Below are positions 7,759 to 15,737 of a DNA stretch of 64,000 nucleotides, piece by piece. Every line of letters begins with the position of its first letter. The first letter of the stretch is position 1. The notes beneath the pieces were generated by a model. It did not search any database and was not told the origin of the DNA. It was given only the letters and a program-made list of their open reading frames with translations. A program made the position numbers and the translations under genes. Source of the DNA: Planktosalinus sp963977065 (GTDB taxonomy: Bacteria > Bacteroidota > Bacteroidia > Flavobacteriales > Flavobacteriaceae); the NCBI GenBank assembly GCA_963977065.1, contig CAXBNF010000009.1, forward strand, positions 1-64,000, given 5' to 3'.

Positions 7759-8251
7759 AAATCAAACCCCAGTTTTGATAAGTTTTCCATAAAAACAAGC
7801 CCAAATAAACAAAAGAAGCAAAAAGCTTCATAAAAGTAGAGGCCAAAAACCCCACAAACGAACCAAAAGCAGCCCTCATAGCGTTGTGCCGGGTTTTTAC
7901 ATTTAAGAGTTCTCCTAAATAGGCCCCAGCAAACGGACCTATAATTATTCCAAAAGGGATGGGGGCAATGATCCCAATTAGAAGTCCAAGGGTTGCCCCT
8001 ATCATTCCATAACGACTACCACCAAAACGTTTGGTTCCAATCGCCGGAATAATATAATCCAAGACATATAAAAAAATTGCCAATACTAGCGTGATACTCA
8101 AAAAAACCCAATCCATAGGCACTGAAGGCGCCAGATAAATCATCAACAACCCCAACCAGCTAATGGGCACTCCCGGCAAAACAGGAAGCACACTTCCCAA
8201 AATACCCACGAGCATTAAAATAAAACCAATGCTAACTAATAAAATATCCAT
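7751..8251 (-). CDS. DUF456 membrane protein
   Basis: A 166-residue inner-membrane protein of the DUF456 family, with hydrophobic segments at about residues 1-25, 28-47, 50-72, 85-110 and 130-155. The conserved start LVGILGSVLPVLPGVP and the central GGSRYGMIGATLGLLIG (glycine-rich, as in glycine-zipper proteins) identify the family. Function is unknown. It converges on the glycosyltransferase gene, overlapping its last 8 bp, and its start faces the blaI control region. Confidence 0.85.
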   Translation of the reverse strand: MDILLVSIGFILMLVGILGSVLPVLPGVPISWLGLLMIYLAPSVPMDWVFLSITLVLAIFLYVLDYIIPAIGTKRFGGSRYGMIGATLGLLIGIIAPIPFGIIIGPFAGAYLGELLNVKTRHNAMRAAFGSFVGFLASTFMKLFASFVYLGLFLWKTYQNWGLIFT

Positions 8252-8301
8252 AGCTTTTTTTAAGTAAGTCTAAGATACATTTTTTTGTTACATAAAATAT
8301 T

Positions 8302-8343
8302 TAACTAAATTATTAGTTAGAACTAAATATTTAGTTATATTTG
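8302..8343 (+). promoter_or_regulatory. blaI promoter with two operator palindromes
   Basis: Two perfect inverted repeats lie in tandem: TAACTAA-ATTA-TTAGTTA (8302-8319) and AACTAAA-TA-TTTAGTT (8321-8336). Their centres are 18 bp apart. They run directly into the promoter element TATATTTG (8336-8343), the Bacteroidota form TAnnTTTG. BlaI/MecI/CopY repressors bind ACTA..TAGT-type palindromes at their own promoters, so these are very probably sites for the BlaI protein encoded 53 bp downstream. Confidence 0.8.
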
Positions 8344-8368
8344 TAATTATTAACTTTTTAAAAACGAG

Positions 8369-8388
8369 ATTCCTGCCTTCGCTGGAAT
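8369..8388. repeat. ATTCCTGCC..GGAAT mini-palindrome in the blaI leader
   Basis: A short dispersed-repeat-like hairpin (ATTCC with GGAAT around TGCCTTCGCT) sits between the blaI promoter and its start codon, 8 bp before ATG. It resembles the ATTCCTGC..GCAGGAAT repeats frequent in Bacteroidota. It would place a hairpin over the translation start region. Confidence 0.45.
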
Positions 8389-8395
8389 AGGAATT

Positions 8396-8761
8396 ATGAA
8401 ACAACTCACCAAAGCAGAAGAAGAAGTCATGCAGATCCTCTGGGACTTGAAAGAAGGAAATGTCGCCACTATCGTTGATGAATTCAATGAGCCCAAACCG
8501 GCTTATAACACCGTTTCAACTATTGTGCGCATTCTTGAAAGCAAAGGCTTTGTTGATTACCGAAAAGAAGGTCGAGGTCATGTGTACTTCCCTGCTGTAG
8601 AAAAGGCAACATATAGTAACCAAACCATTAACAAACTAATGGATAATTATTTTCAAGGCTCATTTAAAAGTATGGTTTCTTTTTTTGTGAAAAATAATGA
8701 TGTTTCCACTAGAGAACTTGAAGATATTTTAAGCCAAATCAATAAATCCGAAAAAAAATGA
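8396..8761 (+). CDS. BlaI/MecI/CopY-family repressor
   Basis: A 121-residue penicillinase-repressor-family regulator. The N-terminal winged helix covers residues 1-75, starting KQLTKAEEEVMQILWDL, with recognition helix AYNTVSTIVRILESKGFVDY. The C-terminal helices serve dimerisation. It overlaps the M56 sensor gene by four bases (ATGA), so the pair is translationally coupled. Two strong palindromes in its promoter suggest autorepression. In Bacteroidota this pair is widespread and usually not linked to a beta-lactamase; it is better viewed as a cell-envelope stress sensor. No beta-lactamase gene is nearby. Confidence 0.92.
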   Translation: MKQLTKAEEEVMQILWDLKEGNVATIVDEFNEPKPAYNTVSTIVRILESKGFVDYRKEGRGHVYFPAVEKATYSNQTINKLMDNYFQGSFKSMVSFFVKNNDVSTRELEDILSQINKSEKK

Positions 8762-10167
8762 CAACTTATATACTGCAAACTATCGTTTTTCAATTGTTGT
8801 TTCTGGCGGTTTATGAATTGCTGCTCAAAAAAGAAACTTTTTTTCAATGGAATAGATTGTATCTGCTACTCACACCGCTGCTAGCTTTAGCATTGCCCTT
8901 TGTTCAAATTCCTGCATTGGGGGCTGTGGTTCCACAAAACCTCATCGTTACTTTACCCGAAATCAAACTAAGCACAACAACCGCAGTGGTTGAAAATACA
9001 ATGGCAACTTCGAGCATTTCACTTTCAGTGTTAGAAATTATATTTTTTACTGGAATGGCTGTAAGCGCGCTGCTATTCATCTATAAACTTTTTAAAATTT
9101 TTCAGCTAAAGCGAAACGGCAAAACCCACGTTTTAGAAACAACAAAACTCATTCTATTGCCCAACAGCAAGGAAGCATTTTCTTTTGCAGGCACCATTTA
9201 TTTAGGCGAAAGCCTCAAAGAAGAAAGCAAAAAGTACATCCTCGCTCACGAACAGGTTCACCTAGAGCAAAAACACTATTTAGATTTGCTTTACTTTGAA
9301 GTGCTTCGCATTGTATTCTGGTTCAACCCACTGGTGTATCTCTACCAAAAAAGAATCACCACCCTCCACGAATACATCGCCGATGCCCACGTGGTTGCAT
9401 CCACTGAAAAAACAACTTATTATCAAAACCTGTTGTCTGAAGTTTTTCAGACCCAAACAATATCATTCATCAATACTTTTTTCAATCATTCATTAATCAA
9501 AAAACGAATCGTTATGTTACACAAATCAAAATCAGAAAAAACCAAATTGGCAAAATTTTTAATACTATTGCCACTCATTGCAGGAATTATGCTCTATACC
9601 TCTTGTAGTCAAGATGTAGCTTCAGAAAGCTCGCAAGAAAATTCAATCACTCAAAAAATTGAGGAATTGAAAACCGCTTTAGAAAACAATTCAGGTGGGA
9701 TATCTCTACAAGAACACGAGGAATTAGTGAAACTAGCCAGACAAACTGCCTTAAAAGGCTATGACCAAAATAATGCACTTAATTTATTTGAAAGTGGAGA
9801 ACTAGACGCCCTTCCCTTTGCCGTCATCGATCAAGTACCCATTTACCCCGGTTGTGAAAACTTGTCAACCAATGAAGAACGCAAGCAATGTATGTCTGAA
9901 AACTTAAATACGCTTATAATAGAAAATTTTAATTCGAAAGTTGCAAAAGGATTGGGTTTAAATGGGCGAGTTAAACTTTCAGTGCAGTTTAAAATTGACG
10001 AGCAGGGCAATGTTGTGGATATATTAAGCAGAGCACCCATAGCAGCACTTGAAGAAGAAGCAAGACGGGTAGTTGGTTTAATCCCACAAATGCAACCCGG
10101 AAAGCAGGAAGGTAAAGCAGTAGCTGTTTCATATGCTTTGCCCATTGTCTTTGAAGTAAATGAATAA
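8758..10167 (+). CDS. BlaR1-like M56 metallopeptidase with TonB-type C terminus
   Basis: A 469-residue inner-membrane sensor protease. Transmembrane segments are seen near residues 1-20, 33-53, 98-118 and 270-290. The zinc site HEQVH is at 164-168 on the cytosolic side, followed by LEQKHYLDLLYFE and the second-zinc-ligand region LHEYIADAHV. After the last membrane segment comes a periplasmic linker and then a TonB C-terminal-like domain (about 360-467), ending YALPIVFEV. This replaces the penicillin-binding domain of classical BlaR1. The family cleaves the partner BlaI repressor on signal. The linker contains VPIYPGCENL and a downstream Cys, a pattern shared with the lipoprotein at 11481. Confidence 0.9.
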   Translation: MTTYILQTIVFQLLFLAVYELLLKKETFFQWNRLYLLLTPLLALALPFVQIPALGAVVPQNLIVTLPEIKLSTTTAVVENTMATSSISLSVLEIIFFTGMAVSALLFIYKLFKIFQLKRNGKTHVLETTKLILLPNSKEAFSFAGTIYLGESLKEESKKYILAHEQVHLEQKHYLDLLYFEVLRIVFWFNPLVYLYQKRITTLHEYIADAHVVASTEKTTYYQNLLSEVFQTQTISFINTFFNHSLIKKRIVMLHKSKSEKTKLAKFLILLPLIAGIMLYTSCSQDVASESSQENSITQKIEELKTALENNSGGISLQEHEELVKLARQTALKGYDQNNALNLFESGELDALPFAVIDQVPIYPGCENLSTNEERKQCMSENLNTLIIENFNSKVAKGLGLNGRVKLSVQFKIDEQGNVVDILSRAPIAALEEEARRVVGLIPQMQPGKQEGKAVAVSYALPIVFEVNE

Positions 10168-10201
10168 ATCTAATTTATGATCAAAACCTGTCAATTTTTT
10201 A

Positions 10202-10216
10202 AAACCTGACAGGTTT
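10202..10216. repeat. AAACCTGACAGGTTT palindrome
   Basis: A perfect 15-bp palindrome with a one-base centre lies between blaR1 and the TPR gene, preceded by a related half, AAACCTGTCA (10184-10193). It resembles dispersed Bacteroidota repeats with CCTGTCAGG cores rather than a terminator, since no T-run of length follows. Confidence 0.5.
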
Positions 10217-10236
10217 CATCTTTACAATTGTTTGAA

Positions 10237-11379
10237 ATGAAATCCTTGTATTGTTGTTTTTGTTTTTTAATTTTTATTTCGATTTCGGCGCAAGCCCAAA
10301 ATCACAAATCGCTTGCAGAAAATTATTACGCCTTGGGCAATTATAGCAAAGCAATACAGCATCTCAATCAATTGCCCCAAAGCAAAGAACAACAACTCAA
10401 ACTTGCCAAAAGCTATGAGCAAACCGGAAATTTAAAAAGCGCCTTAGCACATTATGAAAAGTTGTTTGTAAGATTTCCTGAAGATATTTTACTGGCTTAT
10501 GAGTATTCAAAATTGCTTAGAAAAACAGCAAAAAATAAGCAAGCTGAGGAGATTTTAATCACATTGATAGCCTCAGACTCTTTAAATCCTAACTTTCCTT
10601 ACCAAATGGGGTTATTGAATGAGCATCTAAACGATAGTTTGGCGGCTGATTATTTTGAAAAAACTTACAGACTAGACCCAAATCATCTGCCGGCGGCTGT
10701 TAAAGTAATTACTAACAAAATAAAATACAAGTTTTATGAGCAAGCCGATACTATTGTAAAACAGGCTTTAAAAATAGACGACACTCATTTTCAACTCTGG
10801 AACCTCAAAGCCCTCAATCATTTTTACCAAAAAGATTTTCATAAAGCCATTGAAAGCTACAACAAACTTTTAGAACTGAACAGACCCTCTGAAAATGTAT
10901 ATCAAAAACTGGGTTATGCATATGCGCAGGTGATGAATTTTGAAAAATCGATAGCGCATTACACTGTCGCCATCAATGAATATGATGATAAAAATCCGCA
11001 AACTCATTTTGAAATTTCACAAGCCTTTATGGCATTGAAGTATTATGAAAAAGCAGAAAGACATCTTGAAATCGCCATGTTCCTAAAAGAACCTCAACTG
11101 GAACAAGAATTCAATTCTTTATATGAGCTCCACCGTCGCCAAAAAAACTATAAAAAAGCCTTTGAAATCATACAGGAAGCTTCCAAAAAATATCCGGAAA
11201 ATGAACGTTTTTATTATAGTATTGCTGTTGCTGCAGACAACTATTTTAAAGACAAAAACTCGGTATTAAAACTTTATGAAGACTATATGAACAAGTTTGG
11301 TGAAACAGGGCGTTTTCGAAATCTTGCAGCACAACGTATCACAGACCTAAAAAAAGAAATCCATATGACGTCACATTGA
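10237..11379 (+). CDS. Tetratricopeptide-repeat protein, secreted
   Basis: A 380-residue protein. ATG 10237 is chosen over an in-frame TTG at 10228 because it begins a clean signal peptide (KSLYCCFCFLIFISISAQAQ). The mature protein is almost all TPR-type helical pairs, for example LAENYYALGNYSKAIQHL at the N terminus and LNHFYQKDFHKAIESYNKLL near residue 195. It probably acts as a periplasmic or outer-membrane scaffold. It follows blaR1 by about 70 bp in the same direction, so it is likely part of the BlaI-controlled unit. Its partner is unknown. Confidence 0.82.
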   Translation: MKSLYCCFCFLIFISISAQAQNHKSLAENYYALGNYSKAIQHLNQLPQSKEQQLKLAKSYEQTGNLKSALAHYEKLFVRFPEDILLAYEYSKLLRKTAKNKQAEEILITLIASDSLNPNFPYQMGLLNEHLNDSLAADYFEKTYRLDPNHLPAAVKVITNKIKYKFYEQADTIVKQALKIDDTHFQLWNLKALNHFYQKDFHKAIESYNKLLELNRPSENVYQKLGYAYAQVMNFEKSIAHYTVAINEYDDKNPQTHFEISQAFMALKYYEKAERHLEIAMFLKEPQLEQEFNSLYELHRRQKNYKKAFEIIQEASKKYPENERFYYSIAVAADNYFKDKNSVLKLYEDYMNKFGETGRFRNLAAQRITDLKKEIHMTSH

Positions 11380-11480
11380 ATTTTTTACCAAACCCAAAGG
11401 TATCTTCAAGTAATCATAGTTTTAAAAGTTTTTCTATATTCCCCTAAAATATTGTAATTTTCGTCATTATACCAGACGAA

Positions 11481-11960
11481 ATGAAACCTTGTGTCTTTTT
11501 ATTATTTCTTGCGGTTCTCTGGAGTTCTTGTGACAACTTTTTAAACCAAAAAAAAACTTCAGATGAGTTCCTTGAGGAAGAGCTCAAAACAATCAATTGG
11601 AATGAGGTGGACACCTACCCACTTTTTCCAGATTGTGATGAAAGTGAAACCAAAATCAATCAGCAACGATGCTTTGAAACTACCTTACACAGTCACTTAA
11701 AAAAATTCACTCAAACTCAACAGCTGGTAAGCAGCGTTTTAATCGATGATACGCTTTTGATTCACCTTAGTATATCAAAAGACAGCGAGTTTTTCATCAC
11801 AGAAATTACAGGTGATTCCCTTACCTTTGATACCTTCCCTGAATTGCAAAACCAACTATATGAAAGCATTTCGTCTTTGCCCAAAGTGGCCCCTGCTTTA
11901 AAAAGAAGTGTTCCGGTAAACACAGCGTTTGTCCTTCCTTTGGTGATAAAAACCGAGTAA
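11481..11960 (+). CDS. Lipoprotein related to the BlaR1 C-terminal region
   Basis: A 159-residue lipoprotein with signal peptide ending WSSC (Cys17). The region DTYPLFPDCDESETKINQQRC parallels VPIYPGCENLSTNEERKQC of the BlaR1-like protein two genes upstream: same proline, Cys, Cys spacing of about 15 and following helix. The end, VNTAFVLPLVI, parallels YALPIVFEV. It therefore looks like a stand-alone copy of the linker plus TonB-like domain. No catalytic motif is seen. Position, about 100 bp after the TPR gene, suggests a role in the same envelope-sensing unit, possibly as a decoy or ligand. Confidence 0.65.
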   Translation: MKPCVFLLFLAVLWSSCDNFLNQKKTSDEFLEEELKTINWNEVDTYPLFPDCDESETKINQQRCFETTLHSHLKKFTQTQQLVSSVLIDDTLLIHLSISKDSEFFITEITGDSLTFDTFPELQNQLYESISSLPKVAPALKRSVPVNTAFVLPLVIKTE

Positions 11961-12055
11961 AATTTATGTATGGAAAGCCATTATTAATTTGAAAAAGGAA
12001 ATCAGATTTTCCTCGATTTCGCCCTTCAGGGTTGGGGAAAAAATTCAGGAAAATC

Positions 12056-12919
12056 TTACAATATAAACTTATATCCCAAAGTGACATCCACTGAAAACTC
12101 GTCGTTGGTATCAAGGCCCGGCGCGACCAAATCATTCAATCCGAAAGTCAAATATCCATTCCCTAACTTATAATCTATCCCAAGCCCCAATGCTATAGGG
12201 GCATTCAAAGAGGTTTTTGACAATTCTTCCAAACCTTCTACATTATCTTCAGCTAGTTTACTAAAGGTCAAAGTGAAAAATTTCGCTTGTGCGAAAACAG
12301 ATAACCGTTCAGTATGAATAAACTTAAACCTGTAGTTCAAAGCAATTTGTGAGAAGGTCAAGTCATAATCATCTGCTTCAAATGAATGACGAAATTGAAA
12401 CACAATAGCATGTCTTTTCAAAACCACATTGTCTGTAATTTCAAACTCTACACCCAGTAAAGGCGCAAATACATTCTCTGGGTTTGTGGTTGAATTGTTA
12501 TTGGAAATTCCCCCAAAAGCACCCAATCGGGTTTCCAAATCAACACTATTGCTGCGCTCAACATAATTTGTGTCTGCTAACTTGTTGTATTTATTAAAGT
12601 AAGACCGTAAACCAACCAATGTCAAGTTGGTTTTTGAAGCATCTACCGGATAATCTGCTGTAAGTTGATTTAATACTTGTTTGTATTCTTCCTGATACTT
12701 ACCGTCAACACGTGTGTTTTTCAGTTCGACTATATCATTTCCCTTTTTGGCAAAATAACGATACTCATTGTCGATGACATTCCACAGCAAGGTCAAAGGT
12801 CCTTCTACTTCGGTTTGAAGAGAATAGCTGTTCCCGTTAACAGTATAGCTTTCCTGAGCAAAAGTGGTTGCAGTAAAAAGAAAAACAAAAACGATGAATA
12901 AATTTTTTAGGGCTTTCAT
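12056..12919 (-). CDS. Predicted outer-membrane beta-barrel protein
   Basis: A 287-residue secreted protein. The start at 12919 is chosen because KALKNLFIVFVFLFTATTFA makes a normal signal peptide; an upstream in-frame ATG adds a non-hydrophobic extension. After an N-terminal soluble part (about 20-110) come alternating hydrophobic strands, for example FSQIALNYRFKFI and LSVFAQAKFFTLTFS, and the final VDVTLGYKFIL. It ends in aromatic-hydrophobic residues, as outer-membrane barrels do. No known family was recognised. It stands alone between the BlaI unit and the GT2 pair. Confidence 0.6.
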   Translation of the reverse strand: MKALKNLFIVFVFLFTATTFAQESYTVNGNSYSLQTEVEGPLTLLWNVIDNEYRYFAKKGNDIVELKNTRVDGKYQEEYKQVLNQLTADYPVDASKTNLTLVGLRSYFNKYNKLADTNYVERSNSVDLETRLGAFGGISNNNSTTNPENVFAPLLGVEFEITDNVVLKRHAIVFQFRHSFEADDYDLTFSQIALNYRFKFIHTERLSVFAQAKFFTLTFSKLAEDNVEGLEELSKTSLNAPIALGLGIDYKLGNGYLTFGLNDLVAPGLDTNDEFSVDVTLGYKFIL

Positions 12920-13065
12920 AGTATAAGAATTAATAAACCATTGGTTTAGCATAATTTAAGTCGTTTGGCAATGACTATTCATTTTAAATGCCCTCCTCAA
13001 CTTGATTGGGGAATGGGCCATGGGGTATAATTTTAGCTAAGGTAAAAAATAAATCGATTTAAAAA

Positions 13066-14193
13066 CTATTTTTTAAACGTTCTCCCCTTCCATGTGTAGT
13101 TTCCAAATAAAGCCTTTAAAGCAATATAAACCGTTAAAACCGGATATAAAAAAGCCATAAGTCGTAAATAAATCCAATGGATTTCTTTTTTAAAAAAAGT
13201 ATTTAGTTGATAGACAAAAACCTCATCAATCCCCCATTTTACAAGAATGAGCATCAAAAAAAACACCCCGTTTTCAGATTGAAAAAGCATCCAAAAAGCA
13301 AGTAACAAAGCAACATTAGCTGCAAACACCACAATGCCGGTAAATTTACTAAACATACTTTTATAGCCCGAGGTTTTTGCTGCCCAACGCACCCGTTGAT
13401 GCACAACAGCAGACCAGTTTTTTTCTGTTTTTGTGTAAACAACTTGCATTTTGTTTTTCAGAAAATGAACTTCTCCTGGAAAAGCCGACTGTATCTTTTC
13501 CAGTAAAAATAGATCATCACCGCTTGCAATATGGTCATTGCCCTCAAAACCATTGACCGACTCAAAAGCTGATTTTTTATAAGCTAGATGCGCCCCATTA
13601 CACATTATGGGGGTTTTCAATCCAAAAGCACCCATCGTCACCCCCGCAAGTGTAAGACTTTCCAAAAACTGATAATGACTGATAAAAAAACGATTTTCAG
13701 GTACTGCTAAAACGGGTCCGGAAATAAACTTTGAGTTTGTGTTTTGAATAAATGAATTTAGGTTTTTCAATAAGTTTCCAGGTAAGACGCAGTCGGCATC
13801 GGTAGTGAAAATCCAGTCGTGCTTCGCTTTGGAAACAGCTAGTGTGATGGCATCTTTTTTTGGCGATCCGGTTTTTCGCTCATTATCGATTATGGACCAA
13901 GCGAAAGGTTTCCTTTTCAATACAAATTGCTGAATCGTAACTACTGAAGCATCTTCTGAAGCATCGTTAATAAACAGCACTTCAAAATAGTTGTCAGGAT
14001 ATTTCAAAGCCAAAATAGACTGCATCAATGCCGGAAGGTTTTCCGCCTCATTGCGAAAAGGAATGACTAAAGTGAAGGTTGTTTTTCGGGTTGTCTTTTG
14101 AGCAAAAAACGTTTTCAGCCGAAAGAATCCAAGACCAAACGAAACCATTAAAAAAGCATACAGACCAATGGATAGAATAAGAAACCAAATCAT
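13066..14193 (-). CDS. Family 2 glycosyltransferase, membrane-bound
   Basis: A 375-residue GT-A enzyme. An N-terminal membrane helix (1-25) precedes the catalytic domain, which starts TLVIPFRNEAENLPALMQSI. The DxD motif is TTDADCVLPG (about residue 125), the acceptor-site acid lies in ASGDDLFLLEK, and QRVRWAAKTSGY is the processive-type QxxRW-like motif. Two or three C-terminal membrane segments follow. It overlaps the flippase-like gene upstream by 4 bp, so the two form a coupled pair. Likely role: sugar transfer to a lipid carrier or glycolipid in the inner membrane. Substrate unknown. Confidence 0.86.
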   Translation of the reverse strand: MIWFLILSIGLYAFLMVSFGLGFFRLKTFFAQKTTRKTTFTLVIPFRNEAENLPALMQSILALKYPDNYFEVLFINDASEDASVVTIQQFVLKRKPFAWSIIDNERKTGSPKKDAITLAVSKAKHDWIFTTDADCVLPGNLLKNLNSFIQNTNSKFISGPVLAVPENRFFISHYQFLESLTLAGVTMGAFGLKTPIMCNGAHLAYKKSAFESVNGFEGNDHIASGDDLFLLEKIQSAFPGEVHFLKNKMQVVYTKTEKNWSAVVHQRVRWAAKTSGYKSMFSKFTGIVVFAANVALLLAFWMLFQSENGVFFLMLILVKWGIDEVFVYQLNTFFKKEIHWIYLRLMAFLYPVLTVYIALKALFGNYTWKGRTFKK

Positions 14194-15149
14194 TTTGTTG
14201 CCGGTTTTAAAAGTTTTTTCGCATCAAACGAAAGCACAAAATAAGACCCCATTAATGCAGGTAGCATCGCGTTCAAAAACCACATCATAAAAGCTGTCAA
14301 AACTACAATTTGAGCAGGAATTGCGCTAAAAACCAAAACAGCGACACCTCCTTTTACAGCAAAATCAAAAAGCTGTAAAACCGGCAAAGCACTGCTAAAC
14401 AAATACATCACAAAAACCAAAGGCAAGGTCTCAATCCAAGAAACCGGGGTTAGTAAAGAAAGTAAAAAGCAAAACTGAAAAGAGAAAAACACATAGCGCG
14501 CACCGCTGAAAAGTAGAATTTTCATTCGGGCAGTTTTTGGGATACTCCTTATAAAATCAGTTATTTTTTGGAGGGAAAACCCTTTAATTTTTAAGGTACT
14601 TACAGAAATCTGTCGCTTTCCGAAAAAAAGTATAAGAAGTCCCAGACCCATAAATAGTAAGTAACTTTCCAGCCAGTTTGGGAAATTCCATTTTAAAAAG
14701 AAAAACAGACCTAATAACCCAAAAAGCAAGGTTGCACACAATTGCGCCATATTGCCCAAAAAGTTTAAAAAAACAACCTTTTTTGCTTGATTTTTTCCAT
14801 AAAAGAGTGTTTTTGCTCCATATTCACCTATTTTAAAAGGCGTAAATATCGATGAAGTATGCGCCGTTAAAACTTGTTTACTGCTTTCGGGAAGAGAAAT
14901 CTTTTTCAGTTTAGAGACCAAAACCTGCCATTTAAAGATTTCGAAGAACCAATTTAAATAGGAAAGCACTACTAAAACAATTATATTTTCAATCTGAAAC
15001 AAGGGAGAAGACCAAAAGTTGTCCATAAATCCTCCCAAAGTAAAAATCTCTTGGGTGTATATTCTATGGTAAATAAAACCCAAAGCCGCAATTACCACAA
15101 TTACTTTTAGCAGGACAAAGAGATATTGTTTAGATTTGTAAGTACTCAT
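14190..15149 (-). CDS. LPG-synthase-type transmembrane protein (UPF0104)
   Basis: A 319-residue polytopic inner-membrane protein with 8-9 hydrophobic segments, of the lysylphosphatidylglycerol synthase transmembrane (AglD/MprF flippase-domain) family. Typical features are the SSIFTPFKIGEYGAKTLFY segment near residue 93 and GGVAVLVFSAIPAQ near the C terminus. The aminoacyl-transferase domain of MprF is absent. Coupled to the GT2 gene (ATGA overlap), it probably moves or presents the lipid substrate or product of that transferase. Confidence 0.8.
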   Translation of the reverse strand: MSTYKSKQYLFVLLKVIVVIAALGFIYHRIYTQEIFTLGGFMDNFWSSPLFQIENIIVLVVLSYLNWFFEIFKWQVLVSKLKKISLPESSKQVLTAHTSSIFTPFKIGEYGAKTLFYGKNQAKKVVFLNFLGNMAQLCATLLFGLLGLFFFLKWNFPNWLESYLLFMGLGLLILFFGKRQISVSTLKIKGFSLQKITDFIRSIPKTARMKILLFSGARYVFFSFQFCFLLSLLTPVSWIETLPLVFVMYLFSSALPVLQLFDFAVKGGVAVLVFSAIPAQIVVLTAFMMWFLNAMLPALMGSYFVLSFDAKKLLKPATK

Positions 15150-15175
15150 AAGCAGAAACCAAAGTACTATATTTC

Positions 15176-15727
15176 TTGAACACAGAAAAAATTATATTAG
15201 GCATTGACCCGGGAACCACTATTATGGGCTTCGGACTCATTAAAGTGGTGAATAAAAAAATGGTATTTCTGCAACTCAACGAATTACAACTCAAAAAATA
15301 TGACGACCACTACGTCAAGCTAAAAATCATTTTTGAACGCACTATAGAACTCATTGATACCCACCATCCGGATGAAATCGCCATTGAAGCGCCGTTTTTT
15401 GGTAAAAATGTGCAATCGATGTTAAAGCTTGGAAGGGCTCAAGGCGTCGCCATGGCTGCCGGACTTTCCCGACAAATTCCCATTACAGAATATTCCCCAA
15501 AAAAAATCAAAATGGCCATCACCGGCAACGGAAACGCCAGCAAAGAGCAAGTCGCCAAAATGCTGCAAAGCCTTTTGGAACTCAAAGAACTCCCCAAAAA
15601 CCTCGACTCCACAGACGGACTTGCAGCAGCCGTGTGCCATTTCTACAATATGGGAAAAACCACCGGCGAAAAAAGCTACACTGGATGGGGAGCGTTTGTG
15701 AAACAGAATCAGAATAAAATTGGATAA
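15176..15727 (+). CDS. ruvC: Crossover junction endodeoxyribonuclease RuvC
   Basis: A 183-residue Holliday-junction resolvase. The RNase H-like fold shows the first catalytic aspartate in ILGIDPGTTIMGFG, the glutamate in IAIEAPFFGKN and the C-terminal acidic site in STDGLAAAVCHFY. The family usually has D.ADALAVAICH at this last place. The start is TTG at 15176: no ATG gives the complete beta-1 strand before IDPGTT. It lies 26 bp from the divergent flippase-like gene and 10 bp before hemW. It works with RuvAB, which is not in this window. Confidence 0.93.
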   Translation: MNTEKIILGIDPGTTIMGFGLIKVVNKKMVFLQLNELQLKKYDDHYVKLKIIFERTIELIDTHHPDEIAIEAPFFGKNVQSMLKLGRAQGVAMAAGLSRQIPITEYSPKKIKMAITGNGNASKEQVAKMLQSLLELKELPKNLDSTDGLAAAVCHFYNMGKTTGEKSYTGWGAFVKQNQNKIG

Positions 15728-15737
15728 TTCAATTAAA

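Noticed and set aside
8396..10167. Beta-lactam resistance operon
   Set aside because: There is no beta-lactamase or penicillin-binding sensor domain; the BlaR1-like protein ends in a TonB-like domain.
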